A stretch of 64,000 nt of DNA from Nilaparvata lugens (Eukaryota > Arthropoda > Insecta > Hemiptera > Delphacidae), in NCBI RefSeq assembly GCF_014356525.2, contig NC_052516.1, forward strand, positions 28,440,854 through 28,504,853, given 5' to 3'. Below, piece after piece: positions 9,804 to 20,100 of the stretch. Below the pieces are notes generated by a model. The model saw only the letters and a list, made by a program, of their open reading frames with translations. It ran no database searches and was not told the origin of the DNA. The stretch's first letter is position 1. Each line of letters begins with the position of its first letter. The position numbers and the translations under genes are program-made.

Positions 9804-12800
9804 AATTAGTATATATTATACCTAATGACGTTTACTACTCTCTCCTACCAGATGTACTTATAGAATTCCAGTAAGTATAGACCAGTAGAAAGTCAACAAA
9901 ATTAATAGTCCAACAACATACATTATAGCTCCTATTTATGAAATCAAAACTTAGACTGAGACTTAATAGAACTCTCTTTATAAGCTCTCTCGCTCAAGAA
10001 TATTCTTTGATGAGAATTAATTCTCCATTAATGACACTTCAAAAACTATAACTTACATTGCGAATGACTAAAATAGTACTACAACAAAATTATTCTTTTG
10101 TTATAACTATTATTACTTGAATTGGAGAGTAAAAGCATTATTACTATACTAGTCACTGGAGTTTCTATTTCTAGCTGATGAAGTTTTATGATATGTTGTA
10201 AATTTAAACCGGAGCCCAATGTACTACCAATTTAAATAAATTATTATGACCAAATAAATTCACCAATTGGATAAATGGTTACTATTGTGACTAGAGCATT
10301 TAACATAATCTCACTCCACTGAAAATGGAGATCGAAATGACAAAATTTATAGAATTTTCAATTTTTATGTTTCTGCCTACTTCCTATATGTAATAAACCT
10401 ATGAATAGGTTTTTCTTACTGTTTATCCTAGCTCTAGATGGAAATCTTGAAAAGGAAAATGATGATTACACAACTAGGAACAGACAATAACCATATCGAG
10501 AGATCTCTACCTATGTTCCTCTATTATCTGACCTTCCTCATTCCATTCTTCTTACTTTTTGCTCAAGCACCGTAATTGCGATTTTCCTTTCTACATCTCC
10601 AATTGCAATTTAATTGCGCACTGAGTCACTTGAAGTGATTAGATAAGAATGAAGAATATTAAATGAAGTACATCATATCAAGGTTAGATTATTGGAAGAT
10701 TGATGCTGATTTGTTCAAGTATGATAACCTTTTTTCTTGTCGATTTCACTTGGAACTTTCTAGCCTCTCTTCGATTATTCTTTCCAAATTTAAAATTCCC
10801 TTTCCGATGTGAATTCACCTACTTTTTCATATCATAGTTTGGTATTTGTTGATAGCTTTATGCATTGTAGGAAGACTTCGAGCTATAATCTGTTCATCTA
10901 GAGGAGAGACAAACATAATGTTTGGGCTTGTGTAAGTATGTAGTTACTCATAAAAGCTATACATAACTGAAATAAGTATAGCCTATAAAATAGCACATAT
11001 TCAAGATTCTAGCACGGATTTGAAGATGTTTTCACAGTGAACGCTCGTGAAACGGTTAAACAGTTGAACGAGAACTTGGATAAGATTTTAATGCTGCTCT
11101 TTTGGTCTATGATGATAAAATATGCATAAAAGTATGATATGAGTTATTAATTTTATAATTACACAAAAGCAAACTTTATGTTTTGTTTCTCCTTTCGATG
11201 AAGAGACCATATTCCAAATGTCTCAAATATCTGCAGAATTCATTCTATCAGACTATTTCTGTGTCTCGTTCTTTCATCTTTTTCGAGAGTGAGAACGATT
11301 AATCAACTCTTTATCCTTTCCAAGAATGGATGGTCTTGGAAGGAATTTCAAATTCTGCAAATTTTGCAACTGTACAACACAATATTACAGTTTATTTTCG
11401 CAGTTGAAATAGCATTTAATCCTAATTTCCATCAATCCTCGTCCATCTTCAGCTCATAAATGGACGATTATTTTCAAATTCTGTCAATTTTTGCAACTGA
11501 AAAACTTAATATTACATCTTATTTCTACAGTTTGAATAACATTTAATCCTTCAATTCATATCCTCCAATCTTTGTCTATCTTCAGTTTATACTTGGTGGT
11601 AGAATTCCTTTGTCATAAGTTCTGAATATTCAAGTCAGCATATATTTTGATCTACTCATATAATCTTTTTATCTGATATCTTTCTCTCAGTCACTCCCTA
11701 TCTGTGAAGAAGAGTCTCTCCTTTCTCCACAGACCTTGATTATAGCAGAGACAACGAATATCCTTCTAAAGGAGTATTCTTTTCTCTATGATTGTAGTCA
11801 ATGTTAGTCATCTGCAATTAATTGGAATTCTCCAAAGCGACCAAACAGCCTAGCTCCTGGCTAGATTTTCCGTCGATCCACCTCTGTTTCTTCTTTTCTC
11901 ATTCTCACTCCGCAATGTTCTCTTCTCTTTCTTCTTCTTTTTTGAGTCATCGGTTTATTGACTCCTGGGCCGCCACGGAAGAATGATCATCAAGACATCC
12001 GCTCGCTCCCTCACATGGTTCCGCCATATTGGAAATCCCATTTGTCAAAGGAAACTTCAGTCTCGGAAAAAAAATCTATAGAAGTTTTATTTTCTCCAGT
12101 ATAGTGTTACTACTCTACAAGAAAAATAGAATAAGCAATCTTTAGAAGAATAGAAGTTTTCTTTGCTTCAGTGAAGTATATGGCACTAGATATTCGTATG
12201 ACATTTTGGAGGTGAGAAGTCTAATGATTTATTCCCTAGCTGTTTTAGTTTCTGAGATCGGAGATTTTTACTCCAGGTTTTATAGTACTGTTCTGATATT
12301 TATAATACTGTATCTGATATCATGAAGTTTTTTATTCTCTCATCGCCCTCGTTGAATTTGAATGATGAATTCACTATAGGTTGCTCATGCTGAATGGAAC
12401 CTAGTGATTTAAACGTGATTTAGACATAAAGATTCCAAATCTTATAGTCCATTATTCATAGTACTAGTAATAAAATATACCTACTTTATTAATAATAGGA
12501 GTATTGAGCATCTGAAATGTTTTCATCTCCCTCTAAATCGCATGTTTTACCTACCAATCGTATGTTTTATGTATGACCAGGAAATAATAACAGTTTGTAC
12601 AATATTATAGTACAATACAGCTTCATTTTATAGAACTATTGTGGATTCTAAAAGTCACACGATAAAAGTCTACGATAATATTGTCGTATATGCTGCTTGG
12701 GAAATGTGGTTATGTTGAAATTATGATCTACAGGTGTTCATAAATAATTTACTTTGTAATTCTGAAACTGAGTGCGGAAATGATGAAGATTAGGCTTACT

Positions 12801-13790
12801 TCTGTTTGATAGGAACATTTTTTTTAATATGAAATTTTAAGATTGTCGAGGATTCGAGGAATAAAAGATATGATAGTATAGAATAGTGAGAAGAGTGGGG
12901 CTTTTCAAGAAGAAGATATTCTTAAAAAAGAGTAAAATTGATAGGTCATCAATGAGAGATTGAGGGGAAAGATAAAACCTGAAAATAGGAAGAAAGCAAG
13001 AAAGATAGAAAATCGAAACAGAGAAAACTTAGGCACGAGAGGAAAGCAAATCTTACAATCTGATCTTACAAAACCAGATTTGTGATTTGACTGACGTTCA
13101 ACAGAGCTTATAAGCTGGCTGCCGAAGGTCATTCCAATTGAAAGGAAGCCTCCGGATCATTCTTCTACTTCCACGTCAAGAAAAAAACTCAGAAAAAACG
13201 AATCTACTGAAGAATGCAAGGTCACGAGTGTGTAGTTTGTGAGGCTCTAGCCGTGTGTGGATGAATCATCCAGAATCTATTAAGCTGTTGAATACGAGAA
13301 CAATAGGCAACTTGACAAAAAAACTGTAAAAATCACCTCGGGGGCTCCACAACTCCACAAGCTCTAACTACGCATTGTCTGCGGAATCTTTGTGGTGAAG
13401 TCAATTTCAAGCTTCAAGCAGAGAAAGCTTATTCGATAAGATTGTTTTATTCTATGCTTCAAGCAAAGATACAGACTCACAAATTCAATTACTTTACATA
13501 CTGGTTTTATTGTGACTCTATTGAGATTTAGTTTTAATTGAGTTTTTGAATGAAAATCACTGATATTATTCATATGGAATGCCAGCTGTAGTGATTAGAA
13601 CTGTCAGCATTGACTGAATGGGAAGTACTGATGTTTTATAAGGGGAATTCTGTCAGTTTGTAGTGAATCTCACTGTAGGAGGATGTAGGTTGTCCTTCTG
13701 TTGGAATCTGCTGAAAGGCTAACTAATCCATGAAGAAAACACAAAATTAAAATGTCAACCACTTTTTATTATTATAAAATAGTATAATAT
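9804..13790. other. upstream/5' intron DNA, copy A; no gene seen
   Basis: AT-rich sequence matching 43678-48055 of copy B apart from indels. No open frame has transporter-like or other recognisable content. 11879-12080 is a pyrimidine-rich patch with short spurious frames. 12755 is the empty site for the element inserted at 46501 in copy B. Confidence 0.55.
11330..11585. repeat. imperfect ~130-bp tandem duplication in copy A only
   Basis: Two diverged units, each with TTTTGCAACTG, ATATTACA, TTAATCCT and ATCTTCAG. Copy B has a single hybrid unit at 45215-45325. The unit divergence indicates an old duplication, with deletion of one unit in the copy-B haplotype. Confidence 0.6.
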
Positions 13791-13796
13791 ATACAG

Positions 13797-13832
13797 AACC
13801 TGGTTTCGTGGCTCTACCAGCCACATCTTCAG
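13797..13832 (-). ncRNA. hammerhead-like ribozyme motif, copy A
   Basis: On the minus strand: CTGAAGA (13832-13826), one extra T, a perfect 6-bp stem GTGGCT/AGCCAC with a 5-base loop, then GAAA (13807-13804) and a short ACC/GGT stem ending in TT. This is the order C-U-G-A-N-G-A, stem II, G-A-A-A, stem III of a type I hammerhead. Complementary AAACACAAA-type arms lie outside it (13739-13752 and 13833-13849). The extra T after CTGAAGA departs from the consensus, so activity is uncertain. The GAAGATGTGGCTGG-type motif may simply mark the end of a Penelope-like or other retroelement. Confidence 0.4.
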
Positions 13833-14279
13833 CTTGAATTTGTGTTTTCATTATGGAAAAGTACCTTAACATCACTCACAACACAACTGTAAGATTAATT
13901 TATGGAGCCCTAGTCTCCGATCAATTTTACTCTGTTGAACAGTAAAATAATACACCATTGGTTCTTATGAGAGTGCTTACACATAATAATGTTGCCAATG
14001 TTTGAACACCTCCATGAGAACAAACAGTATTGGTTTTCAGCAGAAATTATTGGAAAGCAGGTCTTCAGTGAATCAAACATAGACATTTTTTCTGAGAATA
14101 AAAATATTCTCGAGTCTGGAGTTGGGACTTTCAGATCCACTCCTTTGTATTCTTCCTTGGAGTCGAATGGAGTTTAAAGCCGCCACTGCTTATTAACCTG
14201 TCAAAAATTATTTTTCAAATTCTTCTGATGAATGTTAATTATGACATCTTAAGAGAGCCTACAAAGAATGGCTCTTCAA

Positions 14280-14379
14280 NNNNNNNNNNNNNNNNNNNNN
14301 NNNNNNNNNNNNNNNNNNNNNNNNNNNNNNNNNNNNNNNNNNNNNNNNNNNNNNNNNNNNNNNNNNNNNNNNNNNNNNN
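14280..14379. other. 100-N assembly gap
   Basis: Exactly 100 N, the conventional size for a scaffold join of unknown length. It separates copy A from the core transporter region. Copy A's homology to copy B runs right up to it. Confidence 0.99.
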
Positions 14380-14562
14380 AAAAAAAACCAGAATCAATAT
14401 AGATTTTTCACGATACATTGTTTTATTCTCTATTTGCATTTGAAAAACTTGTCATCACTACCACACTATGCAACCTTCCCAAGCCCCTCCTCCTCCTTTA
14501 CTTCTACTTTATCACTTTCCTTTGCTCTTCTTCGAACTCGTGTTCTTTCTAATATAATGAAT
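14380..14562 (+). repeat. duplicate of the intron segment at 17131-17314
   Basis: Starting with the A-run and 'CCAGAATCAATATAGA', this stretch matches 17131-17314, the intron adjoining exon 11, with only small differences. The match stops at 'ATAATGAATA'. It sits directly against the gap. Confidence 0.85.
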
Positions 14563-14700
14563 AGGGATGGGTATCGAAAGACAAAACATCGATGTTTTTT
14601 TCATCTAACATCGATAAGTGAAAAACATCGAACAGTAAACATCGATGTTTTGAACATCGATGTTTTAAACATGTTTATCGCCCTACGTTTTTATGGATGA
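14563..14700. repeat. ATCGATGTT-rich short repeat
   Basis: Several copies of AACATCGATGTTTT, itself palindromic, between GGGATGGGTATCG and TTATCGCCCTACG. This could be a short hAT-like non-autonomous element. The ends are not firmly defined. Confidence 0.35.
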
Positions 14701-15030
14701 TACTATTAGTCCAGTCAATATAGACATAAAAAAGGGGATGTGCTTGCAATTATTTGTAGTTCTGATTTTTTAATATATTATTTGGGTACATAAGAGAAGT
14801 CCAGAACAATTTCTTCATGCAAGATTTCCTTGTGCTAGATACAAGATAGCCCAAAAACCTCATATTTTCGGCTGATATTCCAGTTTTCAGTTATTTCTGC
14901 CAAATCTCTACCAGATTATATAATTCTGAAAAAGATGAGTAAAATTTGAAGAAAAATCAATTTTGATGAATTTTAGTTTTTAATCAACAATATCTTCCAT
15001 TGTTACAATTTAGATGTATATTCAAAATAC
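14701..15030. other. non-coding; nothing recognised
   Basis: AT-rich, no significant open frame and no splice-flanked transporter segment on the minus strand, although the exon following 16985 would be expected in this direction. Confidence 0.5.
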
Positions 15031-15635
15031 CTCTAGGGTATTTTTGTGCTATACAATCTGAGATCAGGTAGAGCGCTCTATGTCATATAGATTTCCAGGT
15101 ATACCTGACAACAATGCTCCTTGTATTGTGGAAAACACCTAATTTTCAGCTTCAACCATCATCACCATCTACTTTGTCCTCACATTGATATTTCGCACAA
15201 TGACATAAGTTCATGGGTAAGAATCACCCGTTAGATGCACTTAATTTCAGTATTTCCTAGTAGAGGCACGCTTAAGGACACCTCAAGGATCAAAATTTCA
15301 AACACTTGCCTTGGCGAGCCGAGAAGAATGAAGTGTAGTACGATGAAATCTGAGCATTGTGTCAAAAGTGGTTGTTTGAAATTTGATCCTTAAGCGCGCC
15401 TCTCCACTAGGAAATACTGAAATGAAGTGTATCTTACGGGTGATCTCATAGAACATAATCTCAGAACTTATGTCGTTGTGCGAAATATCAATGTGAGGCA
15501 ATGTAGTTGGTGATGATGCTTGAAGCTGAAAATTAGGTGTTTTTCACAATACAAGGAGCATTGTTGTCAGGTGTACCTGGAATATGAGATAGATCGCTAC
15601 CTGATCTCAGATTGTAGAGCACAAAAAGAGCTCTA
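15031..15635. mobile_element. fold-back element with ~260-bp inverted arms
   Basis: The left arm (about 15031-15303) and right arm (about 15374-15635) are reverse complements with roughly 85-90% identity by eye. Matching landmarks include ATACAATCTGAGATCAGGTA, CACATTGATATTTCGCACAA and TTTCAGTATTTCCTAGT. The loop is about 70 bp. The left arm has about 10 extra bases near 15275. No transposase is present. Confidence 0.8.
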
Positions 15636-16422
15636 AAGTGACTACAATTTTATCTGGAGCTATTGTTCCAATATTTCAACAGTTACTAACTGGAATCACA
15701 GCATTTTGGACTTGTGGTATTCAAGTAACAGTCTTCGAATAATGAAGCAGGTTGTGACTAGAAAGATACATCAACTCTAGTTCACAAGAATGTCATCTTC
15801 ATGGTTAGTCTGAAACCTCTCGGGATATCCTTGAGGATTCGGTCTTGAACTTTCACCCTAAGCTACTTTTAGCAATCATTGATACTCATATCGTATTCAT
15901 TCAATACCTGATAGATTTTTTAGGAAATGAAAATGGATTAAGTTTTTTTATATGGATATCTGCACTCCTTACAATACGAGGACCTCTTTTCCAGAGCTAG
16001 ATTAATTAGTGTTAAACACATGTTGAGGAAATAATTGTAGTAAGAAAAACTCTTCCCTCCTAAGAAACAAAGAATCCGACCTCTTATTCAATTCAAGAAC
16101 ATTTAACAGAAGTTTGGCATATTCACTGCAACAAATAAAAAATGGTTCATGTTTACATGTATGCATGATTTTAGGTATTCCCTATCAGAAGCAAAATATT
16201 CAATATTTCTGGCTCAAGTGAATACTAGTAATTAATAAAATCAATATTTAAATAATTATCACTAGAATTATGAATTAATTATTTATGGATGAACTTCATA
16301 CAACGCACAAATGGATCATCTCAATAACTAGTAATATTATAAAATAGTAACCCAGCATGTTGACTTTTTTACTTTGGTTTAATCTTCAGGTTTAATGGTC
16401 TATTAGATACAATAAGTAGTGT

Positions 16423-16738
16423 ATTAATAAGTAGTGATCAGAGGCACTGTAAAAGTTGGACCACTGGGAAAGAAAATGCAGGAGACAAGGATGAGGTGGT
16501 TTGGGCATGTACAGCGACGGGAGGAGGATTATGTTGGACAAAGAGTGCAGGATTTGGTTTTGGATGGTGTCAGAGGACGAGGTAGACCTATGATGAGGTG
16601 GGGAGATAGAATAGCGGCTGACTTGCGGAAGAGTGGTTGGAGGAGAGAGGAAGCATTGGATAGGGCTTTGTGGAGAGGCAGACTAAGAGGAATGAATGCC
16701 GACCCCATTTAAATGGGATAAGGCACAGCCAAAGAAGA
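16423..16738 (+). mobile_element. 5'-truncated RTE-like retrotransposon
   Basis: An open frame (16434-16712) encodes the characteristic C-terminal end of insect endonuclease/reverse transcriptase polyproteins: RMRWFGHVQRREEDYV, then GRGRPMMRW, then ALDRALWRGRL and a terminal DPI. The end of the element is a short AAGAAG tail. A perfect 18-bp direct repeat (AGATACAATAAGTAGTGT) flanks it at 16405-16422 and 16739-16756. This is the target-site duplication, so the insertion is young. It lies in the intron after coding exon 11, antisense to the gene. Confidence 0.85.
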
Positions 16739-16984
16739 AGATACAATAAGTAGTGTCCTAGAAACCAGCCCATTATGTTTTATCTCCACAAAAAACAGGG
16801 CTCCCATTCTCATCAACATTATCGACTCTATATCATTTCTGAATACAGCGTTCAATTTAATTGCTATAATTAATATAAATGGTCTTCAACTTTCAATCAT
16901 TTCGAAGATCTGCAGAATGTATTATAGGATTACTTGAAGAATAAATAGTAGGAATAATGATAGAACAAAATAGTTGAAAAATAC

Positions 16985-17125
16985 CTGTCAGCATAGAGAA
17001 GTTGCGGATCAGATTTGGGCACATCCCAAAATATAGCACCAACAATAAGTGAAAGTATGGCAGCGAGAAGAACATGAGTCAACCAGTTAGTCAGGCTGGT
17101 CGGCTGTGAGTAGATCAATTGTCTC
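16985..17125 (-). CDS. ABCG8: ABCG8-like coding exon 11 (TM1)
   Basis: 141 bp, residues 655-701. The acceptor is TTTTTCACAG and the donor GACAG|GTATTT. It encodes MRQLIYSQPTSLTNW, a hydrophobic helix, then GAIFWDVPKSDPQLLYAD, which is typical of the first membrane span of ABCG8-type proteins. It ends with two bases of the next codon, so at least one more exon must follow, but none is found before the gap. Confidence 0.85.
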
Positions 17126-20100
17126 CTGTGAAAAAAAACCAGAATCAATATAGAATTTTTCACGATACATTGTTTTATTCTCTATTTGCATTTGAAAAAC
17201 TTGTCATCACTACCACACTATGCAACCTACCCAAGCCCTCCTCCTCCTTCTACTTCTACTTTTATCACTTTCCTTTGCTCTTCTTCGAACTCGTGTTCTT
17301 TCTAATATAATGAATAATTATATAATATAATAGTTATGTCGTTCCACGAACGCATAACATCCACTGACTTGTGATTGGTCGATATCCATAAAGCATTTAT
17401 TTTCCAGAATTCGAATAAGTTTCAAGTTTTGATCATTTGTTCTGTTAATTATGAATATATTATGTATCTGATTAGGATAGCAACTCCTATTTGAGAGTAC
17501 TGTATGTATAACTGTAAGTGTAATACTGTAAGTATTGTATGAGTACTTGCTCAAGAACAAATGATAAAACTATTTGATTTGAATAATGTTATGTATTTTT
17601 TACCCATATCGATCGTTCTTCTGGCATCTGGCGTCGTTTTGGTGTCGTGTCACCTCAAACGTTATGCATGAAACGGTAAACGGTAACTACATATTTGAAC
17701 GGTAGGCCTACCATATTTGTGACTGGAGTATATTATTTAATCTTTTTTGTCTACAGTAACTATTTTCACATTATCAAATGAAATGTAATGGATAAATTTG
17801 AGAGATAGAATTAAATTTGTGAGAGATATTTACTGAACCATATTATTTGAACTTTAAGACTACCATACTCATGTCTGGTAGATTTCTGGTAGATAAAGTA
17901 GTACTGTACTTTATTCTCCAGTCTACAGTAGCCATTGTCACATTTTATTGAACCAGTAGCCATTGTCACATATTATTTGAACTTTAAGACTACCATACTC
18001 ATGTCTGAAGTAAGTACTGTACTTTATTCTCCAGTCTACAGTAGCCATTGTCACATTTTATTGAACCTAGCATTGTCACATATTATTTGAACTTTAAGAC
18101 TACCATACTCATGTCTGAAGTAAGTACTGTACTTTATTCTCCAGTCTACAGTAGCCATTGTCACATTTTATTGAACCAGTAGCCATGTCACATATTATTT
18201 GAACTTTAAGACTACCATACTCATGTCTAAGTAAGTACTGTACTTTATTCTCCAGACTACAGTAGCCATTGTCACATTTTATTGAACCAGTAGCCATGTC
18301 ACATATTATTTGAACTTTAAGACTACCATACTCATGTCTGAAGTAAGTACTGTACTTTATTCTCCAGTCTACAGTAGCCATTGTCACATTTTATTGAACC
18401 ATAGCCATTGTCACATATTATTTGAACTTTAAGACTACCATACTCATGTCTGAAGTAAGTACTGTACTTTATTCTCCATCTACAGTAGCCATTGTCACAT
18501 TTTATTGAACCAGTAGCCATTGTCACATATTATTTGAACTTTAAGACTACCATACTCATGTCTGAAGTAAGTACTGTACTTTATTCTCCAGTCTACAGTA
18601 GCCATTGTCACATTTTATTGAACCAGTAGCCTTGTCACATATTATTTGAACTTTAAGACTACCATACTCATGTCTGAAGTAAGTACTGTACTTTATTCTC
18701 CAGTCTACAGTAGCCATTGTCACATTTTATTGAACCAGTAGCCATTGTCACATATTATTTGAACTTAAGACTACCATACTCATGTCTGAAGTAAGTACTG
18801 TACTTTATTCTCCAGTCTACAGTAGCCATTGTCACATTTTATTGAACCAGTAGCCATTGTCACATATTATTTGAACTTTAAGACTACCATACTCATGTCT
18901 GAAGTAAGTACTGTACTTTATTCTCCAGTTACAGTAGCCATTGTCACATTAGCGTGTAAAATAAAATACATTAATTTGAGATATATAATGTGTGAAGTGC
19001 AATAATCACTGACATGAGCAAAGCAACAGCCTGTGAGCATAGGTTGGCAGTCCTGGTCTTGCCAGGCAGGGCCTGCGGTGGTCCCGGGTCGGAGAGGGGC
19101 TCTTGTCGGCGCCGAAACAGTTCTGCCAACTGCTCGATGCGTTGCGACGACTCCAGCATCGCCTCTGCCGATAGGTCATCCAGGGTTACCAGGTCAACTG
19201 CAAGCCAAAAAAATTGTTTATTCATTTATCAATTCAAGATACACAATTCATTCATGAAAATAATTGTGGGAGTACCAACAGGTACAAACAGCCCAAAACT
19301 GTTCTTCAAAAAATTTGTTTCATTTGACATTTCTTGATTCAAGATACACAATTATTTTTCATTAAAATAATGGTGGGAATACCAACAGGTACAGGCCAAA
19401 ACTGTTCCTCAGCTGAATTTTGATCTATATACCAATCCAGAAATGAGGTTATGTTTTTCCACTTCATAAATTGCCTGAGACAATGCGTATCATGACAATG
19501 ATAGTACTGTAATGTAGGCTACCTGGCTACATAAATAATTATTATAGTTCATGGTGATTTGAGTAAGATATATTTGTTTTTAGTAAGTTTTTTCGAATTC
19601 TCTGTTTGTACAGAGTGAGCACGAGAAATATTAACATTTTAGAAATAATTGACCGAGCGAAGTGAGATCTAAGATTCAAGTCGACGGTTTGGCATTTCTC
19701 TTGTTAATGTTTGAATGTTTAAATGTTTAAATGTTTATATGTTACGCATTTACGGCAAAACGCGGTAATAGATTTTCATGAAATTTGACAGGTATGATCC
19801 TTTTGTAATTGCGCGTCTACGTATATACAAGGTTTTTGGAAATTTTGCATTTCAAGGATAATATGAAAGGAAAGAGGAACCTCTTTCATACGCCAATATT
19901 GGAGTAAAAATCAGACTATAGAATTATTATTCATCGTAAATCAGCTGACAAGTGATTACACAGATGTGTGGAGAAGCTAGTCTATTGCTGTATTTCCATA
20001 AGGTCTATAGTTTTAATCAGGTACTTGTGGATGAGAATACTGCGTGAGGTCTACTGTTCACAGAACTACTAGTATAGCATTATTAAATTTTCAAGATACT

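Larger units (their letters stand above)
1668..14279. other. copy A of a large duplication (haplotig-like)
   Basis: Collinear with 34703-48544, with scattered single-base changes and discrete indels. It contains ABCG8 coding exons 1-4 with the same exon lengths (134, 132, 262 and 254 bp) and intact splice sites. It ends exactly at the N gap, whereas copy B continues into single-copy sequence. Compared with copy B it lacks a SINE-containing insertion (near 9803) and a 530-bp element (near 12755), and has two extra local duplications (4.9 kb and 11.4 kb). Confidence 0.9.

Noticed and set aside
18109..18526. Repetitive minus-strand frames in the 112-bp array
   Set aside because: Unit length is not a stable multiple of three and frames change with one-base deletions; an intronic minisatellite.
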